This document shows positions 20,580 through 32,430 of a stretch of 64,000 bases of DNA, piece after piece. Source of the stretch: Ridgeia piscesae (Eukaryota; Annelida; Polychaeta; Sabellida; Siboglinidae). How positions within the stretch are numbered: position 1 is the first letter of the stretch; each line of letters opens with the position of its first letter. The stretch covers positions 1-64,000 of the forward strand of contig JAODUO010000073.1 in the NCBI GenBank assembly GCA_025642075.2. The letters are read 5' to 3'. The position numbers and the translations under genes are program-made. The notes under the pieces are model-generated. The model was not told the DNA's origin. It saw nothing but the letters and a program-made list of their open reading frames with translations, and did no database searches.

Positions 20580-23500
20580 AAAGTGAGTTATCAGCACAAA
20601 ATCAAAATGAGGTCTGCAGGAAGGGCCAGTTTAGGGATGTCACAGTCTGTTGCATCCTCGTAGGTTTCTTCTTCAGACTAATATGCAATTTTATAGCAGT
20701 GAATGTTTCCCTTCCTTTTCTTTGGCTTTTCAACCTTTTCGGAATATACAGTCTTTGCCCTTGTGTCCTTATCATACTAGGTGTGACAGATAGTGTGACC
20801 CCAAGAATCCCACAAGAGCCGAATGAATGTCATTTGCAATGTCTGGGAACACTGTCCTTACTTTAAATACTGATATCAATGTATTTTAATTTTTCTATAT
20901 TTTTCCTTTCTTTTTCAGTTTTCTGCTGTCGTTTATTTGCTGCTCTCCAGGACATTTCCTTTTTCATCTCTCTGTCCTTTTTTCCGTTCACTTTCCTCTT
21001 TTTCCTAGCTCTCCCAATTGCCCAGGTCACTATGCTTTCCCTTTTTTGTTGATAAATGTCATCAAGCCATGGAACAACCTTGTTTTTATTGATCTCATTC
21101 TTGCTGCCAGAAAGTCATCATTGGCATTTTTTGCCTTTTCCTTACCCGCGCTAAACATACCCATGATTTTGTCGGCATCAATGTTATGTGAGTAATGTGA
21201 CCTAACGGGGGGCAAGTGTGTCTCTGCGCAACTCTTCTGTGATGTCAGTTTCCAAACAGCGTTTGTATTGGCGTTCCAGCAGTGTTGTGATTGTGAACAA
21301 ACAGGAAGAGATCATCTCTACAAACATGTCCGTTTCTGCTGGTTCTGCTCTCATCAGCTCTTTCAAGGTTTCATCATTTTCACTAAGGTCCAGACCAGAA
21401 TATTTCTTGGATTAGCAGCCGCATCCCTCAGTGAAGACAGGACACCTTTCACTACTTCAGTTCCACCGACATGGCTATGGTCACTCTGTGCAGATTTGTA
21501 GAAAACCTGCATCCAAGGGCCTGTGAGCAATTTTCCTCACAGCCCAAGGACATGTATTTCTACGACCCCAGTCTTGCTTTCAAAGTCCTTTCTGATACTT
21601 GACACCAGCCACCACATGACAGTCCCAGTTGTGAAGAAATTAAGGAACGTTTTGTGATGGTGAATGAATTTGCCACAAATATGAAATTTAATCACGATAG
21701 CTAAACCATGTGTAAACAGATAAGCGTAAATAAACAAATTATAGCTGGGTTTGCAATTATCCACTGTGATTGGATAATGGATTCTATCTATGGCTTTATG
21801 CCCAACTTTACCACAATGCGGTTTCCCTCTTTGCTACCTGCAATAACCTCTTCCACCACATCCTTGCCAATAAAATTGACCACATCATAGTAGGGACACG
21901 ACCTACCAGCTGCTGCTGTCATCAGGTGGATCTGTGGGTCCGGCCATGACCGCGCCAATTTCCCTGACTGTCCAACCATGGGTAAATGTCCAGCAGTCTT
22001 TGCCCCATATGGCCATGTCCCCTGGTTAATGCCGGTGTCATATAGAATATTGACCCGGGGGTAAAGTGACCCACAGGTCACTATTCTATATAGAATAATG
22101 ACCCCCGGGTCACTTTTCCATAGATTTTCAGTTATAGAAAAATGACCCACCCCCATATTTTATGGATATATATTTGAAATAATGGTTTTGATCATAATGT
22201 TAAATTACAGCACATTACACACTTCAAAAGATAATATATAATCTAAAATTTAGGTCACCAAATAAAAATGAGAAAGTTTTTTATTTCTTTGTTGAACCTA
22301 TTAGCAAATATCATTGATATTTTTTTAATATCCAATTGTTTTATACATTGTAAAATTCAAGGATTTCAAAGCCTTTTATAAATATCAAAAAGTTTGTTTT
22401 GGGTGGCTCTAGGGGTGGGAAGTCATATTTCTATGGTATAGTATATTGACCCATGGCTCATTGTACATAGAAAACTGTAAAACTTTGCCAATTTGGATAG
22501 TTATGGGCTTGTAGTTTTATTATACAAACATCACAGAGAAATGCCTACTTGGTAATAGCAAAAAGTTTGTTTTGGGTGGCTGTAGGGGTGGAGGTATTTT
22601 AGGCTGGGGGGTCATATTTCTATGGTATAGTATATTGACCCGTGGCTTGTTATACATAGAAAACTGTAAAACTGCCAATTTGGATAGTTATGGGCTTGTA
22701 GTTTTATCATACAAACATCGCAGAGAAATATCTATTTGGTAATAGCTAAGTTTGTTTTGAATGGCTATAGGGGTGGGGGTCATATTTCTATGATATAGTA
22801 TATTGACCCGTGGTTCATTGTACACAGAAAACTGTAAAACGTTGCCAGTTTGGATATTTATGGGCTTGTAGTTTTCTCATACAAACATCGCAGAGAAATA
22901 TCTATTTGGTAATAGCTAAGTTTGTTTTGAATGGCTATGGGGTGGAGGTCATATTTCTATGGTATAGTATATTGACCCGTGGCTCATTGTACATAGAAAA
23001 CTGTAAAACTTTGCCAGTTTTGATAGTTACGGGCTTGTAGATTTATTATACAAACATCACAGAGAAATGTCTACCTGGTATTAGCAAAAAGTTTTTTCTT
23101 GATGGCTGTAGCGGTGGGGGTCACATTTCTATGGTATAGTATATTGACCCGTGGCTTGTTATGCATAGAAAACTGTAACTTTGCCAATTTAGATAGTTAC
23201 ATGCTTGTAGTTTTATGATAAAACTACAAGCCCATAACCATCCAAATTGACAAAGCTTTACAGTTTTCTATGTATAACAAGCCACGGGTCAATGTACTAT
23301 ACCTTAGAAATGTGACCCCTACCGCTGTAAAATATTTATTTGGTAATGATATCAAATTAATATTTACTGTGATGCTTGTATGAATCATACAACATCACAT
23401 AACCATATAAATTGGCAATTTTTGTATAACGTACTATTATGAGCCCCGGCCCCTGGGTCAATATACTATACCATAGAAATATGAACCCCCACTGTAAAAC

Positions 23501-24480
23501 ATATTTTGGTGATTATCAAATGGATATTTACTATGATGCTTGTATGAATCATACACCATCACATAACCATATAAACTGACAGTATGAATCATACACCATC
23601 ACATAACCATATAAACTGACAAACATTTTTATAACATTTACGATTATGGAACACAGGTCAACGTACTATACCATAGAAATATGACCCCCACCTCATTTCA
23701 TTTGCCTAAGGCATTTAACAGAATATGGACCAAGCAGAATGTTTTCCATGAAATTGGACAAAAAATAAAATACTGGTGTTGGTGCAAGTGTCAACAAAAT
23801 ATGCCCACTGAGCAGTGTCAGTTTGAAAAAGAGATCTTTCACTGAATTGTTTTATGGCATAACAATACTATTATTTATGTATTAAAGTGCAATGTTGCAT
23901 AAATAAAAAAAAACATTACCTTCAATGTGATTAATACTCAAATACATACAAAAAAGAAAAATCCCTGAAGAAACAAGGGGTGGGTCATTTTTCCATAGGG
24001 GGGTCAATTTTCGATTATAGTATTTTGACCCACAGGTCACTTTTCTACGCGGGTCAGTATTCTATCTGACACCGGCTGTCACGTTTCCCTGCAGTGGCTG
24101 CATGTGGTCAGCCATCAACTGAGCATAAATGTCGGTCGGCTGTCCGCTCGCTCCTGTTGGCAGCATAACATAGTGACACATAAAAATGTACTTGACCTAG
24201 ATTGGCTAGACTGCCTCAGAAGGTCAGCTGTGCGTCAGTTGGTTATTTCATTTCGTTGTTTCATGCGATCATTGCAACGGCCATATCACCGAAAGCAACA
24301 GCTTTTGTTGGCCGCGTAGGATCTTCATTTGCGCCAAATCGTCACCATCCAGTAAGGCCAGCGCCTCCATCGAGTTAAACCCCTCTTTAACAAGTAGGTC
24401 AACTGTCTTCATGGTTATTTTCTGCCCGGAGACCCTCGAAGTTCTGCCTTGGCATTTGCCTCAGCGTCCGTCATATCGGA
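20580..24480 (-). pseudogene. Relic of a multi-copy invertebrate gene, split by a TIR element
   Basis: Coding-like blocks in minus-strand order: LLVKEGFNSMEALALLDGDD and MKILRGQQKLLL (about 24415-24280), PTDIYAQLMADHMQPLQGN (about 24140-24080), then, after a 2-kb insertion, INQGTWPYGAKTAGHLPMVG, DPQIHLMTAAAGRSCPYYDV and FIGKDVVEEVIAGSKEGNR (22030-21790), LLTGPWMQVFYKSAQSDHSH with SSLRDAAANPRNILVW (21530-21390), ELMRAEPAETDMFVEM and LLERQYKRCLETDITEELRR (21370-21200), HNIDADKIMGMFSAGKEKAK, and finally KVVPWLDDIYQQKRESIVTW with a Lys/Arg-rich tail (21100-20890). The frame shifts repeatedly. I recognise the family as a frequent, functionally uncharacterised multi-copy family of mollusc and lancelet genomes, by memory of these phrases only. 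The GQQKLLL part resembles a SAM-like helical module. Confidence 0.6.
22031..24076. mobile_element. Non-autonomous 2-kb element with terminal inverted repeats
   Basis: The left end GCCGGTGTCATATAGAATAT is matched by the reverse complement of the right end, GCCGGTGTCAGATAGAATAC, and pairing continues into TGACCCG. It carries no ORF worth calling. The inside has about five direct copies (22400-23200) of a 165-190 bp unit built around TATGGTATAGTATATTGACC and GGGCTTGTAGTTTTAT, followed by inverted partial copies (23205-23720). Subterminal ATAGAA/TTCTATA plus GACCC motifs recur. It interrupts the gene relic at 20580-24480. I could not settle a target-site duplication. Confidence 0.8.
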
Positions 24481-25439
24481 AGGGATAACACGTGACAGTG
24501 CCGCCACCAAACTAATTAAACCATGACCAAATACAAGTAACCGCTGCTGCCTAATTCAAAACGGGCAGCTTACTGCCAAAATTGGGCTTAAATAGGCAAG
24601 TGCTAAATAGGCAAGTGCCCGGTGCTAATTGGCACACCCAGTCATGCGACCACTGTGGTGCACCAAACGTGCAAACAACACATCCCCGATTAATAAGTAA
24701 TTAAACAACCTTAATTACCACACAAAACATGTAGCCGATTTCCCCCCTTCCCATTCTTTGTTAACTTGAAGTACCAGATTTCCGACAACGCAATCTTTTC
24801 CAAAGAGGTCACCCTTGGCGGTTTCCAAGAACTTCAAAGCAGATCTACATGAACTTGCTATTGTATCAAAGGTGACAGTTTAGTTCATTCAATGTCTTTC
24901 CCCAACACTCATTCACTTTTCTTATTCTTGCGTGATGGACTGTCACCCTGTCATTCATCGTGTTGGAAGTATTTGAAACTGTTTGAACGACAAAACTGAT
25001 AATCCTGGTGAAAATCAGACTGGGTAATACGTATCGGCAAGATAATCCACAGATGAGGTAATATGATTATGATAATCATCAACAGTAAGGGTAACTCATC
25101 CACTGCAATAACAGCACAGTCAGTTTCTGTTGTCAGATGGATACTGTTTATATGCACACCTTCGTGGCTGTGTATATAAGATGAAACATCCACAGGGTCA
25201 GGGGCTGTAGGTTGCTCAGTCAGTGTATATGATGTAAATGGTCCATCACAGAATTCCATGAAATCTTCTTTTTTTAGTTAAGTCTATTTATGATTGGTTT
25301 CACTTCACATGATTAGGATCACTAGTGCATGATGCAGGAAGCACTGAACAGACAGAACAAATAGCCTTGGCAACTGACTTGTTGTTTTCCAGGAAGAGTA
25401 AAAGAAAGTGTCAAATTTTCAGGTCTCGATTTTCTGGGA

Positions 25440-25682
25440 TTGAAATAAAAACAACCTGTCGCATACATCCGCAATACCATATAACTTGCAGAGTAGCTGG
25501 CAAGTGGCCTTGTCACATTGGGGGGTAACTCTAAGTCTAACTCTCGCAGTTCATCCACGATTGTAAGGATATTGTGATCTAAACTTGTCATATAACTCCA
25601 TATCGTCGTACATATCCAGTGGATTCATCTGATCCCAAATACCCAATTTCGCATCAAATTCCTCCTGTGTTGTCTTCTCCAA
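25440..25682 (-). mobile_element. PIF/Harbinger transposase N-terminal fragment
   Basis: One frame reads QMNPLDMYDDMELYDKFR; after a frameshift the next reads NILTIVDELRELDLELPPN and SYMVLRMYATGCF. These follow the HARBI1-like N-terminal helical region (NPLE..DD.EL..RYR, then I..LVDEL..DL, then ALRFYATGCF). The catalytic DDE part is missing and the downstream peptide does not resemble the family, so only a fragment remains. Confidence 0.7.
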
Positions 25683-25849
25683 ACTATCACGGCCACCATT
25701 TGTCACCACAGCCTAAGAGTTACACCTAGCTAGCAAGCCTAGAGATAGGCGGTAGCAGTGCGGGCAATAGCCTAAAATCGAGCCTATGCGGTGCTCATGT
25801 TTACTGGATTAGCGAGCTTGCGACCTCGCTACTGAGTTATACCCAATTT

Positions 25850-28053
25850 CACCAGTTAGTCTGTTCCCATGCATCCGCATCCTGATGGCTTCCATCATGT
25901 TCTGGATAGGTTGGATTACATTTGCACTGACTGCGTGTCCCAGATACGTCACTTCTGACATACCGTTTCCAGGGTGGCTGCCTGGCTGGACGGTCGCATC
26001 CTGGATAACGACAGGGCTCACACACTGCTGCCCCTGCTGTAGGCACTGGATGGACTTCCCTATTGACGGATGCCAATGACCAATCAAGTGATGATACCTG
26101 TTGTTTCCTAGTTTGCACAGGATACATGGGAGCGATTGTTACCATCCTAATGCCTCTCATCTGTGCCTGTCCTTGTCTGTAGTGGCTGGTGACATGGGTC
26201 TTGTTGAAGTAGTCCACCAGTGATGTTGTCACGGCTGGTGCAGTTGTACGAAAGTGTGCCTTGCCAGCAGACATGTCATTCATTGGCTGTCAAACATACA
26301 ACAGAAATGGCAAAAGTTGTATGTGCGATTTGTCACAACAAGCCCCATCTCTTGTATGTTCTCTGCATCAGGTGAAAATTAATTTTGCACTTGTTATCCG
26401 AACACTGCTGTGAGAGCATGAGGCAAAGGTACTTGTTATCCGAACACTGCTGTGAGAGCACGAGGCAAAGGTACTTGTTATCCGAACACTGCTGTGAGAG
26501 CATGAGGCAAAGGTACTTGTTATCCGAACACTGCTGTGAGAGCATGAGGCAAAGGTACTTGTTATCCGAACACTGCTGTGAGAGCATGAGGCAAAGGTAC
26601 TTGTTATCTGAACACTGCTGTGAGAGCACTAGGCAAAGGTACTTGTTATCTGAACACTGCTGTGAGAGCACTGAGGCAAAGGTACTTGTTATCTAATGCT
26701 GTAGAACACTGGGCAAAGTACTTGTTCGAACACTGCTGAGAGCACGAGGCAAAGGTACTTGTTATCTGAACACTGCTGTGAGAGCACTAGGCAAAGGTAC
26801 TTGTTATCTGAACACTGCTGTGAGAGCACGAGGCAAAGGTACTTGTTATCTGAACACTGCTGTGAGAGCACTAGGCAAAGGTACTTGTTATCTGAACACT
26901 GCTGTGAGAGCATGAGGCAAAGGTACTTGTTATCTGAACACTGCTGTGAGAGCACTAGGCAAAGGTACTTGTTATCTGAACACTGCTGTGAGAGTTTTAT
27001 CCGAACACTGTGAGAGCACTAGGAAAGGTACTTGTTATCTGAACACTGCTGTGAGAGCACGAGGCAAAGGTACTTGTCAAAATCGGGAACACGTGCTTTT
27101 TTGAGAGCACGAGGCAAAGGTTTTTATCTGACACTGCTGTGAGAGCACTAGGAAAGTACTTGTTATCTGAACACTGCTGTGAGAGCACTAGGCAAAGGTA
27201 CTTGTTATCTGAACACTGCTGTGAGAGCACGAGGCAAAGGTACTTGTTATCTGAACACTGCTGTGAGAGCACTAGGCAAAGGTACTTGTTATCTGAACAC
27301 TGCTGTGAGAGCACGAGGCAAAGGTACTTGTTATCTGAACACTGCTGTGAGAGCATGAGGCAAAGGTACTTGTTATCTGAACACTGCTGTGAGAGCATGA
27401 GGCAAAGGTACTTGTTATCTGAACACTGCTGTGAGAGCATGAGGCAAAGGTACTTGTTATCTGAACACTGCTGTGAGAGCACGAGGCAAAGCCTGTTCAA
27501 AATCAACAGTGGCAATGTCAGGATCAGGTCGCATATCGATTGTTGCACAGCAATTCAGTACAGCGGTGAAGAGTTTGTGACATGTTGCTTCTGTTTTGTT
27601 TTCTAGAACTGCATACACCAATGGGATAGTCACCTCTCTCAGAGACACATGAATCACGTAGAGCTGTAGGAATGTTGGTGGAACCATTGCAAAGTTTCCA
27701 TCCATGTACCACTTATCTGCAGCAGCCAAGGTGTGAAGATTAGTAGTACTGGTGACTCTGTTGTACCAAGGTAATTCCTTCAGGTACGCAACATCACTCA
27801 CTGACTCTTTCACTGTACATCTCACCTCCAAGAGACTCATTTCAAACACATATATACTCATAGTTGGGTTGATGACAAAATCAACAAAGTAGAGTTTGAA
27901 GTGGTATATTGCAGTGTACAGCTCTGCTGTGTCAATCTCACGCAGTGTTGCATACTCCATGCCAGGTGTCTTGGCTGTAGACTTCTTCAGGAGAGTCTGC
28001 AAGAGTTGCAACCTGCTTGGTTCGCCAAGTAACCGACTTGAAATATGATGCAT
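25850..28053 (-). mobile_element. MULE transposase (second type), interrupted by a minisatellite
   Basis: The frame from 28053 to 27490 gives an N-terminal region, then TLAAADKWYMDGNFAMVPP (first catalytic Asp), FLQLYVIHVSLREVTIPLVY, KTEATCHKLFTAVLN and DIATVDFEQA (second Asp). Reading then enters the 42-bp array. On the far side of the array (26385-26300) come FHLMQRTYKRWGLL and, in another frame, IQEMGLVVTNRTY, the block that normally follows the GC..H motif. The next piece (about 26220-26110) has LVDYFNKTHVTSHYRQGQ and PMYPVQTRKQQ, corresponding to the conserved YF..T.V..YR and P.FP. segment. Several frameshifts are present. No FLYWCH block was found upstream. Confidence 0.85.
26390..27492. 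repeat. 42-bp minisatellite inside a MULE transposase
   Basis: About 26 units of 42 bp (GTACTTGTTATCYGAACACT followed by GCTGTGAGAGCAYKAGGCAA and AG). The unit is exactly 14 codons. On the minus strand it reads PRALTAVF(G/R), stop, QVPL, in frame with the preceding VDFEQA of the transposase. Units around 26700-26740, 27000 and 27080-27160 are damaged. Confidence 0.97.
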
Positions 28054-28926
28054 GATTCTATTTTCATGCAGTTTTTATAAACAAATGAGGACATTTCACT
28101 TGGTCATGAGTGTCATGCTCATACAAACATGACTCATCTGCAGAGACATGTACAACAAGCACGGTGTCACATCAGTCATGTTAACTGCATCGAACTCCAG
28201 GACGATGAACTCCAGGGATCAGCGATACTTGTCGATGATGTGCCGACCATAACTGATGTCTAGTACGACAGCACTCAATCCCTTGACATGGACCCAAACT
28301 GACATGTCACTGTCTCCGGGTCACCCTCTCCAACGGTCCACAAATGCAGCCACTGCGATGCAGGGTCGTGAGCAACTTGTGTCAGCATCAGTTGCTTATG
28401 AATCCGGAGCTCGCATAGTGGAATATTCACAGGATTATATACGTTACACAAAGTGACAAAACACCATAACACTTCCATTTCTGTGGCGGGGGTTGTAGGC
28501 TTTACGATCATGATGTCTGACATGAAAAGCCATGAGTTTGGGTGGTATGTGCCACTTCTGCACTGGTGTAGATGTTATGATTTCAAGGACACTGGTACAG
28601 CATCACAACTTGGTGCTGGCAGAAAGGTTTGTCTGCCATACACGGGCATGTGTGCTGTAATACAGTTGTCAGTCACTGCGGTGACAGTCAACTGAAACAC
28701 ATGTTATTTTAAGATTAATGTACTGTAACAGCATGTTGTATCTTGGTCACTGAAATTCAGTATTATTAATGAATTTGTGTTAGTCAAATGAAACGATCAT
28801 ACTAAATAAAAAATGAAAGTATGTATCCACAATATTTAAAACTGATGACAAAACATAGTTCCATGGCTAGCCAACTCACAGTTCACATCCAAGGAGCATA
28901 CAACAATATTACACCACCCGGCACTG
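28054..28926. other. No confident gene
   Basis: The minus strand has short open pieces such as VHVKGLSAVVLDISYGRHI (about 28300-28240) and CITAHMPVYGRQTFLP near 28650. They may be decayed upstream parts of the MULE or another element. No family was recognised. Confidence 0.35.
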
Positions 28927-30327
28927 TCAGTTGGTGAGGTTTTCCACTCTTTTGTTGGCTTCTGTAGCACAGTGCTCACATATCTCATCCATCAGCACAT
29001 GTTCTAACTGCAAGAAGACAGCTAATTTACTCAGTGTCACATGACTTGGTGTTGTACGAAAGCAAGTATTCAATACTTACATCATCCCGGCTGTTGAAGT
29101 GGGCATCGCTCTCCCCCCCGCCAGCCTCGCAAAATCGTCTTCTGATGATGTCCCTTATTTGTAGAGGGTAGACATGTGGGTAGGTTTTTGGCAGTTGCTC
29201 CTTCCCCAAGCTTGTTTCCATGCTACAATAACAGAGACGTTTGGGCAAATAATCTGTCCTGTACTGTAAGTTTACATTTTATTGCATGTTTTTGCTTGAT
29301 AATGACAATCGCAAGAGGTCTTAGTAATATATACACTGCCAAATAAATGTTATGTCAACATGCTGCAATTTGTCGTATATTTTAAGCTATATATTCGGTA
29401 TTGCTGGTCTGTTCTTTATTTGCATACATTATTTGTCCTTACACTACAACTGTGAAAAGGCTTTATGAAAGATTGCCCAGTTTATTACGGTCCACACAAC
29501 TGGAAATTACATCTCATATTGTTGAATAAATTTCATTACATCCTCAACATTGTGACATATAATATATGTACTGCACTCAATGCACAATGTTACCATTGCT
29601 TACACAAAAACTATACAAAGAAAATATAATTACAGTGCTTATGTACCCATAGTACACAAAACATCCGTCTGTAGACGTCATGTCTACTTGTTCAGTAGTG
29701 GCAAATTATGTGCCTTAATCCTTTCAGACATCGCATCCTACAAAACAAAGCAAAATTCAATATCGAATTATACTTTTGCATAAAGTTTTATCTGGGTGCG
29801 CAAACTGAATCATTTCACATTACGTCGGGCATATAATGTTTAAAAACACTGCAACTACATCGCCAGAATAGCCTGTGTGTCTGGGCCGATGTGGCCATGC
29901 GTTACTCTCACACTGTCGCGTCACCGAGGTTAATATCAACAAAAACGTATGAGTTAATGTTAACAAACAACCGGGCGCTACTTTGGCATCAAATGTCCTA
30001 AAAACGCAATAATTTTATAACATCACTACAATCCAGGGTCTAGGATAACACATATTTAGTTGAAATGAGAAAGGTAATGCGCAAATGTAATTTAGTCATC
30101 ATTTATGCCGTTTACTGATGCTCTTGAACGAAACGCATGTGTTTCGTATTAAAGTTGTATTAGCGCATTACTACACTTCAATGACACACATTCTGTGACA
30201 TCATTTATAACATTACTATATATTGCAATAGTAGACATAGTTTCAGCGATCACAAATACTTCTAAGTTGTTAGAAAATATGTAAATTACCTTTTCCCGCC
30301 AAAAACACTGTTCACCCTAGCATCCAT
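28927..30327 (-). CDS. Three-exon gene for a predicted 86-residue protein, weakly ENY2/Sus1-like
   Basis: Exon 1 is 30327-30290 (ATG, 38 nt, donor AAAAG|GTAATT). Exon 2 is 29222-29081 (acceptor GTTATTGTAG, donor GATGAT|GTAAGT). Exon 3 is 29007-28927 (acceptor TTCTTGCAG, stop TGA). The phases fit exactly: exon 1 leaves AG and exon 2 starts with C, and exons 2 and 3 join in phase 0. Key peptides are MDARVNSVFGGK, TYPHVYPLQIRDIIRRRF, then CEAGGGESDAHFNSRDD and LEHVLMDEICEHCATEANKR. The pattern 'L/I-R-x-I-I-R-R-F-x-E-x-G ... LEHV-x-x-DE/DL ... A' resembles ENY2/Sus1, a helical subunit of SAGA DUB and TREX-2, but GW and the long C-terminal helix are missing, so the assignment is weak. The 5' flank has an ETS-like CCGGAAGT just before the ATG. 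No decay is seen. Confidence 0.6.
29223..30289 (-). other. Intron 1 of the three-exon gene; no other feature
   Basis: About 1.07 kb of AT-rich sequence with a GTAATT donor and a TTATTGTAG acceptor at its ends. No repeats or coding frames of note inside. Confidence 0.5.
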
Positions 30328-30352
30328 GCCGGAAGTTGATTTAATTTGGCGC

Positions 30353-30482
30353 CATGCATCTAGGTCACATGTGAACTCCATGCATCTAGGTCACATGTGA
30401 ACTCCATGCATCTAGGTCACATGTGAACTCCATGCATCTAGGTCACATGTGAACTCCATGCATCTAGGTCACATGTGAACTC
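30353..30482. repeat. 26-bp tandem repeat with CACATGTG cores
   Basis: Five copies of CATGCATCTAGGTCACATGT followed by GAACTC. Each contains the palindrome TCACATGTGA, an E-box-like site. The array lies immediately upstream of the start codon of the three-exon gene, in its probable promoter. Confidence 0.95.
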
Positions 30483-31387
30483 TGCCCCATGCGATGCCAC
30501 GTGACCGGTGAAAGGGGATTTCCATAACTTCAACGATTTTAAACGTTTATGCAAATACGACGCCACTGCCTCCGGTTTTTTGGTGGTGCGCATGCTTATA
30601 TTGATATTTGTCAACGCTACATGACAGCCAAAGTAAAAAAATCAACTGACACAATAGCCGATCCAGCCACCTTAACCACTTCGGAAATCATTACTGAGAA
30701 CACCCATACCTGGCACCAAGACATGAAACAGAAATCACTGGCAAAATAAATACCATGTTTACATTTTCACCCACTCCACTAAATCAAAAAAAGCTAGCTA
30801 CATCCAGACACTAGTTTAATGAAAAACAGCTGTCACAGTACATTACGACATTACAATAAATGCTTTGAAGTAATCTAGAAACGATAAACAAATTTCAAAG
30901 CTGTGAAAATAACTTTAATATATAAACATTTCTTTCAAAAAATGACAAGTTCACAAAATAACAAGGAATGCTAAACATATACCATCTAAATTGCAGATCT
31001 AAGAGTCCCAGAAAAATGTGTACCCTTTAACGATGACCTTCTTACTTGTTAGTGCTAACTCACACGCTATTTGTTTCATAGCATCATAAACTATCCAAGG
31101 GTCTGAACCAATAATCTAACACAGGTTGACATCCAACCATCTCATCAAATATTGTGTGTAGCCTTGCTTTCAAATTCAAATGCATGTAACTGTGATGCCC
31201 AGCTAGTGCAGGATGAGTCAATGTCAAAGAAAAGGAATTCCTCTTGTTGTTGCCCTAGAGTGTGGGTCTAAGGAGGAACAATGTGTAGATGTCTGACAAT
31301 CATTTACTTATTTATTACTTTTTTTCTGTTCGGTCCTACCCTGGAAGAAGACTCTTTTCTCTTTATTTAGAACAGTTTTTGATTTTT

Positions 31388-32020
31388 TTAGCTAAGGTTT
31401 ATTGTTGGAATGGTTTGTTTGGTTGGAATTACATACACAGTCAACAGAGATGAAAGAACGTCAACAAGTTTATTCAGATTTTCACCCATGTCATAGAACC
31501 TGTGCCATTTTCTGCAGTCAAAGCAGCCCTGGAACATAATAATAACATCAGCAGTCAAGCTTTTAGACTTTTTTAGTTTGCATGTTTCGAACGCTAGGGC
31601 AGACTGTCGATTCGTTAGATCCTCGTTGATGAAGATCTTTGAGTTTTCTTCTTTGTTAACAACTTTATGTTTCCTCTTTGTTTGTAGACAGTGTCTCTTA
31701 GTTGCTCGCGATTGAATCTGATGATTATTGTTCTTGTTCAATGTCGCTGCAGCTGATTCGTGGGCTGCAAGTCGTGGTTACGTTGAAGATTTTGATAACT
31801 TTTCCATTGTGTCTTCTCCTCCTTCGGGGTCCCTCTACTGCTGATGCGTAAGTTGGCTCTGCGCTCTTTTTTCCAGCATGTCAGTACAATCGCCTTTGGT
31901 TTTAAGATTGTCACTCATCACTTGAAGTGTCTGCTTCAAGTTTTTCATTTCCTCGGCAGCTAGCTCAGTTGGAAAAAGTGCCACTTTCATTTTTTGCATT
32001 ATTTCTTTATCTTGAAGCAC
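31388..32020 (-). mobile_element. Relic of a LINE ORF1-type protein
   Basis: The upstream block (32020-31838) is a coiled-coil-like helix (LAAEEMKNLKQTLQVMSDNL, then CTDMLEKRA). After a frameshift come IIIRFNREQLRDTVYKQRGN and then, in yet another frame, KIFINEDLTNRQSALAFE with TCKLKKSKSL. The sequence of coiled coil, RNA-binding-like 'I..RF...RD.VY..R', and 'IFINEDLT..R' C-terminal domain is typical of L1-like ORF1 proteins. At least two frameshifts. It is not next to an ORF2 here. Confidence 0.65.
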
Positions 32021-32055
32021 ATTTAATACACATAGATTAAATGTGGCTTGTCATC

Positions 32056-32430
32056 ATCTTCCAAAACAGGTGTGCGGGCACTCCCCCTTTGCGTGCTTGC
32101 TGCCAGTGTGCGGACACTTCCCCTTTGCGTGCTTGCTGCCAGTGTGCGGGCACTCCCCCTTTGCGTGCTTGCTGCCAGTGTGCGGGCACTCCCCCTTTGC
32201 GTGCTTGCTGCCAGTGTGCGGGCACTCCCCCTTTGCGTGCTTGCTGCCAGTGTGCGGACACTTCCCCTTTGCGTGCTTGCTGCCAGTGTGCGGGCACTCC
32301 CCCTTTGCGTGCTTGCTGCCAGTGTGCGGGCACTCCCCCTTTGCGTGCTTGCTGCCAGTGTGCGGGCACTCCCCCTTTGCGTGCTTGCTGCCAGTGTGCG
32401 GGCACTCCCCCTTTGCGTGATTGCTGCCAT
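32056..32430. repeat. 36-bp minisatellite
   Basis: About ten units of 36 bp with the core GGGCACTCCCCCTTTGCGTG and CTTGCTGCCAGTGTGC. Two unit types occur: GCGGGCACTCCCC, and GCGGACACTTCCCC in units 2 and 6. The unit length is a multiple of three and every frame is open, which explains the overlapping ORFs on both strands. It begins about 35 bp beyond the LINE ORF1 relic. Confidence 0.97.

Noticed and set aside
30291..30305. Perfect E2F-like site TTTTCCCGCC with AAAAA
   Set aside because: It coincides with the end of coding exon 1 of the three-exon gene and its splice donor, so coding sequence explains it.
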